Below are positions 1 through 8,262 of a stretch of DNA of 19,836 nucleotides, piece by piece. The notes below the pieces were generated by a model. It had not been told where the DNA came from, did not search any database, and worked only from the letters and a program-made list of their open reading frames with translations. Positions within the stretch are counted from its first letter, which is position 1; every line of letters starts with the position of its first letter. Both the position numbers and the translations under genes were made by a program. The DNA is from an uncultured Flavobacterium sp. (GTDB taxonomy: Bacteria; Bacteroidota; Bacteroidia; Flavobacteriales; Flavobacteriaceae), in contig CAMLFV010000014.1 in assembly GCA_946479395.1 (NCBI GenBank), forward strand, positions 1 to 19,836. The letters run 5' to 3'.

Positions 1-1417
1 TTTTATTCCGGTTTTTCATCGACTGAAAGTTTACACAGCTTACGAGTTTTTAGAAGAACGTTTCGATTTAAAAACTCGGACTTTAGCTTCAGTCATTTTC
101 CTAATTCAGCGAAGCATTGGTACAGGAATCACTATTTATGCGCCGGCAATTATTTTATCGTCGATCTTAAATTGGGATCTAACCTTTATCATTGTATCAA
201 TTGGTATTGTAATTATTTTTTACACTTATTTTGGTGGAACAAAAGCATTAAACATCACTCAGAAACAGCAGGCATTTGTAATAATGGCAGGAATGTTTTT
301 AACGTTCTTCATTATTTTGTTTCGATTGCCAGAAGAAGTAAATTTTGTAAACGTTTTTAATGTAGCTAAAATTGAAAATAAGTTAGAATTACTTAATTTT
401 TCGACCGATTTTACTGAAACATACACACTTTGGAATGGTTTAACGGCAGGTTTCTTTTTAATGTTGGCTTACTTTGGAACCGATCAATCGCAGGTTGGTA
501 GATATCTTTCCGGAAAAAGCATCAAAGAAACGCAAATGGGCTTGTTAATGAACGGAATTTTAAAAGTGCCTATGCAGTTTTTTATTCTATTGGTTGGTGT
601 TATGGTTTTTATCTTTTTCCATTTTTATCAGGCGCCGTTGCACTTTAATCCGGTAAATACATCGAAAGTTTTAAATTCTGAATATCAAGCGGAATACCGA
701 AATTTAGAAATTGAACTGAAAGATTTATTAAATGAAAAGAAAGAAGTTACCCAAATTTACACAGGGCAATTAAACCAAGGCTATGAAAACGAAATGCTTG
801 AAGAAAAGCTGGTTTCTTTAAACGAAAACGAAGTTAAATTACGCCAAGATGCACGCGATATCATTACAAAAGTAGACAGTAAAGCCGAAACAAACGATAA
901 AGATTATGTGTTCATCTATTTTATATTGAATTATCTGCCACACGGAATTATCGGATTTTTATTGGCGATGATATTTTCGGCAGCTATGTCAAGCTCCGCA
1001 TCAGGATTATACGCTGTGGCATCAAGTTCTGCAATTGATATTTACAAAACCTATAAACCAAACCAAACCGAACAACATTACCTAAAAGCCACAAAATATT
1101 TGGTCATTTTCTGGGGAATCATCTGTATTTTGGCAGCTTGTGTTATTACTTTGTTTGAAAATTTAATTCAGTTGGTAAACATCATCGGATCCATTTTCTA
1201 CGGAACTGTTTTAGGTATCTTTTTAATAGCATTCTTTTTTAAATACATTAAAGCAAAAGCAACTTTTTGGGGAGCATTATTAGCGCAACTATTAGTTATC
1301 TACATTTATAATTTAGATGTAATAAGCTACATGTGGCTAAACCCAATTGGCGTATTTTTAGTAATAATTATAGGCTTTATATTACAATTAGTATTCCGCA
1401 AAAAAAATCGAACTTAA
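1..1417 (+). CDS. Sodium:solute symporter (SSS family), 5' end outside window
   Basis: The reading frame is open from base 2, so the gene starts upstream of the window; an internal ATG at 284 is not the true start. SSS proteins use a sodium gradient to import small solutes such as sugars, amino acids, organic acids or vitamins across the inner membrane. The protein is a chain of hydrophobic helices. A GTDQSQVGRYLSGKS motif near 476-520 matches the family signature, and the AAMSSSASGLYA stretch near 980-1015 matches the Na2-site helix with its serines. A hydrophilic, Glu/Lys-rich, probably coiled-coil loop of about 85 residues (about 650-905) separates two helices. The frame ends at TAA 1415-1417, inside the loop of a terminator hairpin. 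The substrate cannot be told from sequence. Family assignment is firm. Confidence 0.9.
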   Translation, partial: FIPVFHRLKVYTAYEFLEERFDLKTRTLASVIFLIQRSIGTGITIYAPAIILSSILNWDLTFIIVSIGIVIIFYTYFGGTKALNITQKQQAFVIMAGMFLTFFIILFRLPEEVNFVNVFNVAKIENKLELLNFSTDFTETYTLWNGLTAGFFLMLAYFGTDQSQVGRYLSGKSIKETQMGLLMNGILKVPMQFFILLVGVMVFIFFHFYQAPLHFNPVNTSKVLNSEYQAEYRNLEIELKDLLNEKKEVTQIYTGQLNQGYENEMLEEKLVSLNENEVKLRQDARDIITKVDSKAETNDKDYVFIYFILNYLPHGIIGFLLAMIFSAAMSSSASGLYAVASSSAIDIYKTYKPNQTEQHYLKATKYLVIFWGIICILAACVITLFENLIQLVNIIGSIFYGTVLGIFLIAFFFKYIKAKATFWGALLAQLLVIYIYNLDVISYMWLNPIGVFLVIIIGFILQLVFRKKNRT

Positions 1418-1433
1418 ATAGTTCGATTTTTTT
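1404..1433 (+). terminator. Rho-independent terminator of the symporter gene
   Basis: Perfect 11-bp arms (AAAATCGAACT 1404-1414, AGTTCGATTTT 1420-1430) enclose a 5-nt loop and are followed by a T-run to 1433. The stop codon TAA (1415-1417) lies in the loop, so the left arm is coding sequence. Confidence 0.85.
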
Positions 1434-1533
1434 ATGTTATCAAATGTAAAACATATCATTTCTAAAACATAAATTTAATGTTAAGTACATTTCTTCATAA
1501 CATTAAGTTAACACAACAGAACACTAATGTTAA

Positions 1534-1541
1534 TAGATTTG
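1534..1541 (+). promoter_or_regulatory. Putative -7 promoter element of the porin gene
   Basis: TAGATTTG matches the Bacteroidota -7 consensus TAnnTTTG. It lies 26 nt before ATG 1568, which fits a short leader and helps rule out the in-frame upstream ATG at 1478. No clear TTG -33 element is seen at the expected distance. Confidence 0.5.
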
Positions 1542-1567
1542 CAGCAGAAAAATACAACGTAACAACA

Positions 1568-2782
1568 ATGAAGATTTTTAAAGTACTAGCACTAGCTTTG
1601 TTAACCTGCAGTCAGTTAAGCGCTCAAGAAACAATTAACGATTCAATAGCAAAACCAGCTAAGAAAGAAAAAGAATGGTTTAACTCAATAAAACTACGTG
1701 GTTATGCACAAGTGCGTTACAACCGCTTAATGGAAACCAACCCTGATTTAGGTTGTGAGCAATGTGATAAATCGTGGGGAGATGAAGGCGGTTTCTTTTT
1801 AAGACGAGTACGTTTAGTATTTTACGGACAAATCTATAAAAACGTTTACTTCTATCTACAGCCCGATTTTGCCAGTTCGGCGAGTAGTACAGGATTACAT
1901 TTTGGACAGTTACGTGATGCGTATTTTGATATAGGTTTCGACAGAAAAAATGAGTTCCGTGTGAGATTGGGACAAAGTAAAATACCTTTCGGATTCGAAA
2001 ACATGCAATCAAGTCAAAACCGTTTGCCTTTAGACCGTAACGATGGTATAAACAGTGCTTTTTCTAACGAACGTGATTTGGGAGCGTTTTTCTATTGGGC
2101 ACCTGAACGTGTTAGAAAAATTTATTCAGATGTTGTAAAAAATAATTTCAAAGGATCGGGCGATTATGGTGTGTTTGCATTTGGTGCTTTTAACGGACAA
2201 ACGGCTAACAAACCCGATTTAAACAACAATTTACACGTTGTTGCCCGTGCATCGTATCCGTTCGAAATTGGTGATCAAATCATAGAACCTGGAATTCAAG
2301 CATATTCTGGTCGTTGGGTAATGCCCGAATCATCGGTTAGCGACGGCGTTACTACAACACACGATGCCAATCATACCGATCAGCGTGCTGCGGCATCATT
2401 CATCCTTTATCCAAAACCATTCGGTATTCAGGCAGAATATAACATTGGTAAAGGTCCTGAATTCAATAAAGAAACCAATACCATCGAAACCAAAAGTCTT
2501 GAAGGTGGTTACGCAACCTTATCATACCGATTGCAGCATAACGATCAATACATTTTCCCATTTGCCCGTTATCAGTATTATAAAGGTGGAAAAAAACATG
2601 AAACCGATGCCCGAAGCTACAAGGTTAATGAAGTGGAATTAGGTGTTGAGTGGCAGTTGAACGAACATTTAGAAATTGTTGCCATGTACACCATTTCTAA
2701 TCGTAAGTACGAAGATTTTGTCTTAAGAGACAACCATCAAAAAGGAAATCTGCTACGTTTACAGGCACAGATAAATTTCTAA
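1568..2782 (+). CDS. Outer-membrane porin, phosphate-selective OprO/P family
   Basis: This 404-residue protein is predicted to be an outer-membrane beta-barrel of the OprO/OprP type. It starts with a signal peptide (MKIFKVLALALLTCSQLSAQ, residues 1-20), which is why ATG 1568 is chosen over the in-frame ATG at 1478 that would add 30 residues in front of it. After a short Lys/Glu-rich segment the barrel begins (IKLRGYAQVRYN from residue 41). Typical pieces follow: FFLRRVRLVFYGQIYKNVYF, a LRDAYFDIGF strand and a RLGQSKIPFGFE loop. The chain ends in an aromatic residue (QAQINF), as expected for barrel assembly. Two cysteines spaced CxxC at residues 63 and 66 are unusual for this family. Phosphate specificity is a family name here, not shown. 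It is monocistronic between two terminators. Confidence 0.85.
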   Translation: MKIFKVLALALLTCSQLSAQETINDSIAKPAKKEKEWFNSIKLRGYAQVRYNRLMETNPDLGCEQCDKSWGDEGGFFLRRVRLVFYGQIYKNVYFYLQPDFASSASSTGLHFGQLRDAYFDIGFDRKNEFRVRLGQSKIPFGFENMQSSQNRLPLDRNDGINSAFSNERDLGAFFYWAPERVRKIYSDVVKNNFKGSGDYGVFAFGAFNGQTANKPDLNNNLHVVARASYPFEIGDQIIEPGIQAYSGRWVMPESSVSDGVTTTHDANHTDQRAAASFILYPKPFGIQAEYNIGKGPEFNKETNTIETKSLEGGYATLSYRLQHNDQYIFPFARYQYYKGGKKHETDARSYKVNEVELGVEWQLNEHLEIVAMYTISNRKYEDFVLRDNHQKGNLLRLQAQINF

Positions 2783-2792
2783 AATATTTAAT

Positions 2793-2829
2793 AAGAGTTC
2801 GAAGTGTTTATTCACTTCGAACTTTTTAT
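2793..2829 (+). terminator. Rho-independent terminator of the porin gene
   Basis: Perfect 11-bp arms AGTTCGAAGTG (2796-2806) and CACTTCGAACT (2813-2823) with a 6-nt loop are followed by TTTTTATTT. Confidence 0.85.
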
Positions 2830-2832
2830 TTA

Positions 2833-2840
2833 TACCTTTG
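2833..2840 (+). promoter_or_regulatory. Putative -7 promoter element of prmA-clpS
   Basis: TACCTTTG matches TAnnTTTG and sits 16 nt before the prmA ATG, directly after the porin terminator. No convincing TTG -33 element is seen. Confidence 0.55.
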
Positions 2841-2855
2841 TAAAAAATAAAATTC

Positions 2856-3698
2856 ATGTCAAGTAACTATATAGCGTATCATTTTAAAATAGAACCAAAA
2901 GATCCAGGAGCCGAAATTTTATTGGCAGAATTAGGTGAATTACCATTTGATAGTTTTGTTGAAACCGAAGAAGGTTTATCGGCTTACATTCCATCAAACG
3001 ATAACTCAATCGATTTATTGAACGATATTTACATTTTAAACAATCCTGAATTTAGTATTTCATTTCAAACCGAAGAAATCGAACAAGTGAATTGGAACGA
3101 AGAATGGGAAAAAAACTTCGAACCTATTAATGTAGATGATCTTTGTTATGTACGAGCGCCTTTTCACGAAGCAAAAAATGTTCCTTATCAAATCGTTATT
3201 GAACCTAAGATGAGTTTTGGAACCGGTCACCACGAAACCACTTTTATGATGATGAAACATTTGTTGAATATAGATGTTACCGATATGGAAGTGTTAGATA
3301 TGGGGTGCGGAACTGCTATTTTAGCAATTTTAGCTTTGATGAAAGGAGCCAAACATGCCGATGCTATTGATATTGACAATTGGTGTTATTTGAATTCAAT
3401 TGAAAATACAGAACGCAATAATATTACAAACATTGACGTTTATGAAGGCGATGCAGAACTTTTGGCAGATAAAACAAACAAATACGATTTGGTTATAGCC
3501 AACATTAACCGCAATATTTTATTGAACGATATGGAAGCTTACGCCAAAACATTAAAAACTGGCGGAATCATTTTATTCAGCGGCTTTTATACCGAAGATA
3601 TTGCTGCAATTGAAGAAGCTGCAAACCAACAAAATATGTTTTTAGATTTCCAGTTAGAACGAAATAACTGGGCGTCGTTAAAATTTATAAAAAAGTAA
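2856..3698 (+). CDS. prmA: Ribosomal protein L11 methyltransferase
   Basis: PrmA is a cytoplasmic S-adenosylmethionine-dependent enzyme that methylates lysines and the N-terminus of ribosomal protein L11. The 280-residue protein has the family layout: an N-terminal substrate-recognition domain (about 1-100), then a Rossmann-type methyltransferase domain. The linker motif MSFGTGHHETT lies at 119-129. The SAM-binding glycine loop VLDMGCGTAILAI is at 146-158, the acidic DID that contacts the ribose is near 172-174, and ANINRNIL (215-222) occupies the place of the family's NILA-type motif. The variants HHETT and NINRN are in my recollection common in Bacteroidota. ATG 2856 directly follows a good -7 element. 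clpS starts 3 nt after its stop, so the two genes probably share a transcript. Confidence 0.93.
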   Translation: MSSNYIAYHFKIEPKDPGAEILLAELGELPFDSFVETEEGLSAYIPSNDNSIDLLNDIYILNNPEFSISFQTEEIEQVNWNEEWEKNFEPINVDDLCYVRAPFHEAKNVPYQIVIEPKMSFGTGHHETTFMMMKHLLNIDVTDMEVLDMGCGTAILAILALMKGAKHADAIDIDNWCYLNSIENTERNNITNIDVYEGDAELLADKTNKYDLVIANINRNILLNDMEAYAKTLKTGGIILFSGFYTEDIAAIEEAANQQNMFLDFQLERNNWASLKFIKK

Positions 3699-3701
3699 AA
3701 A

Positions 3702-3977
3702 ATGAGTACAAAGGAACAAATTCTAGAAGAAGTAAAAATAGAAGAACTTTTAGGTAACCAAAACACAATTGTTCTTTTTAATGATGATGTAAATACTTTT
3801 GACCACGTTATAGACACTTTAGTAAAAGTTTGCAACCACGAACCTTTACAAGCAGAACAATGTGCTTTGTTGGTACATTACAAAGGAAAATGCGATGTAA
3901 AATCGGGCAAAATTACAGAGTTAGTACCCATGTGTTCTGCTTTGTTAGATGCCGGCTTAAGTGCAGAAATACAATAA
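3702..3977 (+). CDS. clpS: ATP-dependent Clp protease adaptor ClpS
   Basis: ClpS binds proteins carrying N-degron residues and delivers them to the Clp protease. The 91-residue protein has an acidic, flexible N-terminal tail (1-20) and a compact core. The core holds the family motif LFNDDVNTFDHVI (25-37) and LLVHYKG (56-62). Asn27, Asp28 and His59 correspond to the E. coli residues (N34, D35, H66) that hold the substrate's N-terminal amino group and side chain. It is translated right after prmA (3-nt gap) and is followed by a strong terminator. The product is somewhat shorter than the E. coli protein but complete at both ends of the fold. Confidence 0.92.
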   Translation: MSTKEQILEEVKIEELLGNQNTIVLFNDDVNTFDHVIDTLVKVCNHEPLQAEQCALLVHYKGKCDVKSGKITELVPMCSALLDAGLSAEIQ

Positions 3978-3978
3978 A

Positions 3979-4009
3979 AAATCCCGAAGTTAAACTTCGG
4001 GATTTTTTT
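3979..4009. terminator. Bidirectional terminator between clpS and acs
   Basis: Arms AATCCCGAAGT (3980-3990) and ACTTCGGGATT (3994-4004) are perfect. There is a T-run after the hairpin on the + strand and an equivalent T-run on the - strand. It serves both clpS and the convergent acetyl-CoA synthetase gene, whose stop codon begins 4 nt from the hairpin. Confidence 0.88.
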
Positions 4010-5915
4010 ATAATCTATTTTCTATAATTGATGAAACCACTTCGGGATTTATCATTGTTGATGTATCTCCAAAATTATCCAATTGATTTAATGCAATTGA
4101 TCTTAACACTCGGCGTAAAATTTTTCCTGAACGTGTTTTAGGCAAATCGTCAACAAACTGTATTTTATCTAATTTACCAATTGGTCCGTAATGATCTGCG
4201 ATTAGTTGATTGATTTCTTTCTTTAAATTTTCGCGATCGCGTGTGCTTCCTTCTAATTTTAAAGATATAAAACCATACAACGCATTTCCTTTTATATCAT
4301 GTGGAAAACCAACTACTGCCGATTCTGCAACCGCCGGATGTTGATTTATAGCATCTTCTATTGGTGCTGTTCCTAAATTATGTCCCGAAACGATTACCAC
4401 ATCATCTGCACGACCTGTAATTCTGTAATACCCAACTTCATCTCTCAAGGCATTATCGCCTGTGAAATACGTTCCTGGAAAATCAGAAAAATAGGTTTTC
4501 ACAAAACGCTCGTGATCGCCCCAAATGGTTCGGGCAATAGATGGCCACGGAAATTTAACACACAAACTACCCATTACCTGATTACCGGTAATTTCGTTAT
4601 TTTTCTCGTCCATTAAAACCGTTTGTATTCCCGGTAATGGTAAAGTTGCATATGTTGGTTTTGTTGGTGTAATACATGCCAACGGAGAAATCATGATCGA
4701 TCCGGTTTCAGTTTGCCACCATGTATCTACAATCGGACAGCGTTTTTTTCCGATAAAATCGTTAAACCAATGCCAAGCTTCCTCATTAATAGGCTCGCCA
4801 ACAGATCCTAAAACTCTTAAAGAAGATAAATCATGTGATGCTACATAAGAATAATCGTTCGTCATTAAAGAACGTATAGCTGTTGGTGCTGTGTAAAATT
4901 GAGTTACCTTATATTTATCGATAATATCCCAAAAACGTGAAGGATTTGGATATGTAGGAACACCTTCAAACATAACAGTTGTTGCTCCGTTTAACAAAGC
5001 TCCATACAAAATGTACGAATGTCCGGTAATCCAACCTAAATCAGCAGTACACCAAAAAATATCATTGTCTTTATAATCGAATACATTTTGAAAAGTATAA
5101 GCCGTTTGCACCATGTAACCTGCGGTAGTGTGAACCATTCCTTTAGGTTTTCCAGTTGATCCTGAGGTATATAAAATGAACAACGGATCTTCGGCATCCA
5201 TAATTTCTGCAATGTTTGAAGCATCGGCAGCGTCATATAAATCATTAAACCAAACATCGGTTTTTTCGTTGAAATTTACTGATTCGTTCGTCCGCTTTAC
5301 TACTAAAACTTTTTCGACTGTTGATAGTCCTTCAATAGCTTTATCAACAATTTCTTTAATTTTTATTGTTTTTTCGCCACGGAAACCTCCGTCTGAAGTT
5401 ACAATAACTTTTGCACCGCAATCTTCAACTCGAGAACGAATAGCAGCATCGGAAAATCCTGCAAAAATAACCGAATGTATCGCTCCTATCCTTGCACAAG
5501 CCAACATTGTTACGGCTAATTCAGGAATCATTGGGAGATAAATACATACCCGATCGCCTTTTTTAACACCTAACGATTTTAATACATTCGCTGTTTTTGA
5601 AACTCTGGTGTACAGTTCGTTATAGTTGATATGTTGCGGCTCTTCGGAAGGATTATTTGGTTCAAAAATAATTGCCGTTTTGTCGCCCCGCTTAGATAAA
5701 TGTCTGTCGATACAATTCTTTGTGATATTCAGTTTTCCGTTTAAAAACCATTTAATATCACCTTTACCCATATCAAACTCAAAAACTTTATCCCAAGCCT
5801 GATACCAGATAAAATTTTCTTCGGCAATTTTGCTCCAAAATTTACGTGGTTCGCGAACTGATTTTTTATAATGCTTAAAGTACTGCTCTAAATCGGCAAT
5901 TTTATAGTAACTCAT
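4008..5915 (-). CDS. acs: Acetyl-CoA synthetase (acetate--CoA ligase, AMP-forming)
   Basis: The enzyme activates acetate to acetyl-AMP and then acetyl-CoA in the cytoplasm. The 635-residue chain has the full family length and order. An N-terminal ACAS domain is followed by the adenylate-forming core with the P-loop YTSGSTGKPKG (249-259), DLGWITGHSY (292-301) and WQTETG (400-405). TGD is at 485-487, and the hinge GRADD at 501-505 precedes the mobile C-terminal domain. Lys598 in PKTRSGKILRR (592-602) is the catalytic lysine that acetyltransferases switch off in other bacteria. At SGHNLGT (510-516) an Asn replaces the Arg of the enterobacterial SGHRLGT; I recall the same Asn in other flavobacterial enzymes. 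It is monocistronic: terminators lie on both sides and no TAnnTTTG element is seen in the 88-nt gap upstream. Confidence 0.95.
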   Translation of the reverse strand: MSYYKIADLEQYFKHYKKSVREPRKFWSKIAEENFIWYQAWDKVFEFDMGKGDIKWFLNGKLNITKNCIDRHLSKRGDKTAIIFEPNNPSEEPQHINYNELYTRVSKTANVLKSLGVKKGDRVCIYLPMIPELAVTMLACARIGAIHSVIFAGFSDAAIRSRVEDCGAKVIVTSDGGFRGEKTIKIKEIVDKAIEGLSTVEKVLVVKRTNESVNFNEKTDVWFNDLYDAADASNIAEIMDAEDPLFILYTSGSTGKPKGMVHTTAGYMVQTAYTFQNVFDYKDNDIFWCTADLGWITGHSYILYGALLNGATTVMFEGVPTYPNPSRFWDIIDKYKVTQFYTAPTAIRSLMTNDYSYVASHDLSSLRVLGSVGEPINEEAWHWFNDFIGKKRCPIVDTWWQTETGSIMISPLACITPTKPTYATLPLPGIQTVLMDEKNNEITGNQVMGSLCVKFPWPSIARTIWGDHERFVKTYFSDFPGTYFTGDNALRDEVGYYRITGRADDVVIVSGHNLGTAPIEDAINQHPAVAESAVVGFPHDIKGNALYGFISLKLEGSTRDRENLKKEINQLIADHYGPIGKLDKIQFVDDLPKTRSGKILRRVLRSIALNQLDNFGDTSTMINPEVVSSIIENRL

Positions 5916-5950
5916 ACTAGTATTCTTATATAGGGTACTAAATTTAATGA

Positions 5951-5981
5951 AAAAAGGAATATCTAAAAAAATATTCCTTAA
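5951..5981 (-). terminator. Rho-independent terminator of the FabK-like gene
   Basis: Arms AAGGAATAT (5955-5963) and ATATTCCTT (5972-5980) form a 9-bp hairpin. Read on the - strand it is followed by TTTTT, about 25 nt past the stop of the gene ending at 6004. Confidence 0.75.
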
Positions 5982-6003
5982 TTTTTATGGGTTTATTGTG
6001 ATT

Positions 6004-6942
6004 TTAGAACGAAAAAGTTGTTGCTGTCGATCTTTCAAAATCAGCAATTATTTCCTTCATAACTTCATTTACCGGTTTAATTTCGTTAATCAAACCTACA
6101 ATCTGACCAATTTCTAGTTCGCCATCTTCTAAATCGCCTTCAAACATTCCTCTTTTAGCTCTTGCCCTACCCAACAACGCTTTTAAATCATCTGGAGTGG
6201 CACATTTACCGTAAGCTTCTTGTACTTCGTTAAAAAATTTGTTGCGAATTAAACGTACCGGCGCTAGTTCTTTTAAGGTAAGATACGTATCGCCTTCTTG
6301 AGCATTTACGCACGTATCTTTAAAGTTTTGGTGCGATGAACTTTCGGTTGTCATTGCAAATCGAGTTCCCATTTGAACCGCGTCTGCACCCAGAATCATT
6401 GCAGCGTGCATAGATTTCCCGGTTGCAATTCCACCTGCAGCAATCAACGGAATTTGCAAATGCTGATTAACCATTGGGATTAAAGTTAAGGTTGTAGTTT
6501 CTTCCCGACCGTTATGTCCGCCAGCTTCAAAACCTTCGGCAACCACAGCATCAACACCGGCTTCTTGCGCTTTTAAAGCAAATTTTGACGAACTAACCAC
6601 ATGAACAACCGTAATTCCGCGTTCTTTTAGCCACGAAGTCCATGTTTTTGGATTTCCTGCCGATGTAAAAACGATTTTAACACCTTCATCTACAATAATA
6701 TTCATTATTTCTTCGACATTTGGATACAGCATTGGAACATTTACTCCGAAAGGTTTATCGGTTGTTTTTTTGCATTTTTGAATATGCTCTCGTAACACTT
6801 CCGGATACATGGATCCAGCACCAATTAAACCTAAACCACCTGCATTACTAACTGCTGCAGCTAATTTGTAGCCACTGTTCCAGATCATTCCACCTTGAAT
6901 AATTGGATATTTTATATTGAATAATTGTGTTATTCTGTTCAT
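6004..6942 (-). CDS. FabK-like flavoprotein / nitronate monooxygenase family
   Basis: This is a 312-residue FMN-dependent TIM-barrel enzyme of the family that includes nitronate monooxygenase and enoyl-ACP reductase II (FabK). Visible motifs are PIIQGGM (13-19), AGGLGLIGAGS (34-44), AEGFEAGGHNG (135-145), the phosphate-binding AAGGIATG (168-175) and GADAVQMGTRF (185-195). His143 matches the active-site histidine of both groups. From memory the first half resembles pneumococcal FabK closely, so a role in fatty-acid synthesis is possible. Many genes of this type in the phylum are called nitronate monooxygenase by default, and the motifs cannot separate the two. It has its own -7 element and terminator, and is not beside other fatty-acid genes. 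Confidence 0.85.
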   Translation of the reverse strand: MNRITQLFNIKYPIIQGGMIWNSGYKLAAAVSNAGGLGLIGAGSMYPEVLREHIQKCKKTTDKPFGVNVPMLYPNVEEIMNIIVDEGVKIVFTSAGNPKTWTSWLKERGITVVHVVSSSKFALKAQEAGVDAVVAEGFEAGGHNGREETTTLTLIPMVNQHLQIPLIAAGGIATGKSMHAAMILGADAVQMGTRFAMTTESSSHQNFKDTCVNAQEGDTYLTLKELAPVRLIRNKFFNEVQEAYGKCATPDDLKALLGRARAKRGMFEGDLEDGELEIGQIVGLINEIKPVNEVMKEIIADFERSTATTFSF

Positions 6943-6964
6943 TTTATTTATTTTTCGATTCTTA

Positions 6965-6972
6965 CAAAAATA
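6965..6972 (-). promoter_or_regulatory. Putative -7 promoter element of the FabK-like gene
   Basis: On the - strand TATTTTTG matches TAnnTTTG and lies 22 nt before the ATG at 6942, just after the mnmA terminator. No clear -33 TTG is found. Confidence 0.5.
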
Positions 6973-6973
6973 G

Positions 6974-7003
6974 AAAAACCAAGCCTAATTTGCTTGGTTT
7001 TTT
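6974..7003 (-). terminator. Rho-independent terminator of mnmA
   Basis: Perfect 11-bp arms AAAAACCAAGC (6974-6984) and GCTTGGTTTTT (6992-7002) with a 7-nt loop lie 15 nt past the mnmA stop. The T-tract on the - strand is short and lies largely within the arm. Confidence 0.75.
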
Positions 7004-7017
7004 ATCGATATATCTTT

Positions 7018-8214
7018 TTAAATCTTCGATATTACTCCGGATCCGATCAATTCTTCGTCAATATGCCATGAAACAAACTGACCTTCTGTAATGGCCGATT
7101 GCGGTTCATTGAATCGTACAAACAATCCTTTTTCGGTTTGATACAATGTTGCTTTTTGTAACGGCTGTCGGTAACGAATACGTGCCATGACTTCCATAGA
7201 TTCTCCATTCTTCAAGCGCATATCTTCACGTATCCAATGAATCTCGTGCGGTTGTACCAACAACGTTTTGCGGAACAAACCGGGATGCAATTGTCCTTGC
7301 CCCGTGTAAATAGCATTGTCGATAACATTGGTATCAATAATAAACAAAGCTTCTTGAGTTCCGCCTACATTCAACCCTTTACGCTGACCAATTGTAAAAT
7401 AATGTGCACCGTTATGCTCACCTACTTTTTTAGCCATTTCGGGTGTGTATTTAACAGAAGTTGCTTCCCAAGTTAATTCATCAATCAAAGAATCAAAAGT
7501 CGGTTTTTGATCAGTATAAACAGCATGATCTTTAGAAACTTCGTAAATAATTCCTTTTTTAGGTTTTAACTGCTGTTGTAAAAATTCAGGTAAACGTACT
7601 TTGCCAATAAAACACAAACCTTGCGAATCTTTCTTTTCGGCTGTAATTAAATCGTTTTTAGCTGCAATTTCACGAACTTCAGGTTTTAAATATTCGCCAA
7701 TCGGGAACAATGCTTTTGCCAACTGCTCTTGTGATAGCTGACATAAAAAGTACGATTGATCTTTATTTGGATCTTTACCAGCTAATAATTTGTAAACTGT
7801 TTTTCCGTTTACAACCGTTTGTTCTTTACGGCAATAATGACCTGTTGCAACAAAATCGGCACCTAATTCAAGGGCAATTTTCATGAAAACGTCGAACTTA
7901 ATTTCGCGGTTGCACAAAACATCCGGATTTGGTGTGCGTCCGTTTTCGTATTCATTGAACATATAATCTACGATACGTTCTTTATATTCTTCGCTTAAAT
8001 CGACTGTTTGAAAAGGAATTCCTAATTTATCGGCAACCAGCAAAGCGTCATTACTATCTTCTAACCAAGGGCATTCGTCGGAAATAGTTACGGTGTCATC
8101 GTGCCAGTTTTTCATGAACAAGCCAATCACCTCATAACCCTGATCCAAAAGCAATTGCGCTGCAACGCTTGAATCTACTCCGCCGGAAAGACCTACTACT
8201 ACTCTTTTTCTCAT
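7018..8214 (-). CDS. mnmA: tRNA-specific 2-thiouridylase MnmA
   Basis: MnmA puts sulfur on U34 of the Lys, Glu and Gln tRNAs, using ATP and a persulfide on its own cysteine. The 398-residue protein starts with a PP-loop, [10 protein letters not shown] (8-17). Cys101 in [12 protein letters not shown] and Cys201 in DSQGLCFIG are the catalytic pair (E. coli Cys102 and Cys199). KDQSYFL and [10 protein letters not shown] are further signatures, and a C-terminal beta-barrel domain completes the chain. Between the central part and [16 protein letters not shown] there are about 30 extra residues (roughly 230-262), which explain the length over the about 370 usual in proteobacteria. The ATG at 8214 follows a TAnnTTTG element closely, so it can be transcribed apart from the MORN gene 48 nt upstream. 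Confidence 0.95.
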   Translation of the reverse strand: MRKRVVVGLSGGVDSSVAAQLLLDQGYEVIGLFMKNWHDDTVTISDECPWLEDSNDALLVADKLGIPFQTVDLSEEYKERIVDYMFNEYENGRTPNPDVLCNREIKFDVFMKIALELGADFVATGHYCRKEQTVVNGKTVYKLLAGKDPNKDQSYFLCQLSQEQLAKALFPIGEYLKPEVREIAAKNDLITAEKKDSQGLCFIGKVRLPEFLQQQLKPKKGIIYEVSKDHAVYTDQKPTFDSLIDELTWEATSVKYTPEMAKKVGEHNGAHYFTIGQRKGLNVGGTQEALFIIDTNVIDNAIYTGQGQLHPGLFRKTLLVQPHEIHWIREDMRLKNGESMEVMARIRYRQPLQKATLYQTEKGLFVRFNEPQSAITEGQFVSWHIDEELIGSGVISKI

Positions 8215-8232
8215 TGTTTAAAAATCGAATGG

Positions 8233-8240
8233 CAAAGTTA
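8233..8240 (-). promoter_or_regulatory. Putative -7 promoter element of mnmA
   Basis: On the - strand TAACTTTG matches TAnnTTTG, 18 nt before the mnmA ATG, in the 48-nt gap behind the MORN gene. No clear -33 TTG is seen. Confidence 0.45.
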
Positions 8241-8262
8241 CGACAATTGGTTGAGTTGTATT

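Noticed and set aside
1478..1567. An upstream in-frame ATG adding 30 residues to the porin
   Set aside because: The extension would precede a clear signal peptide, and the putative -7 box lies inside it. ATG 1568 fits both.
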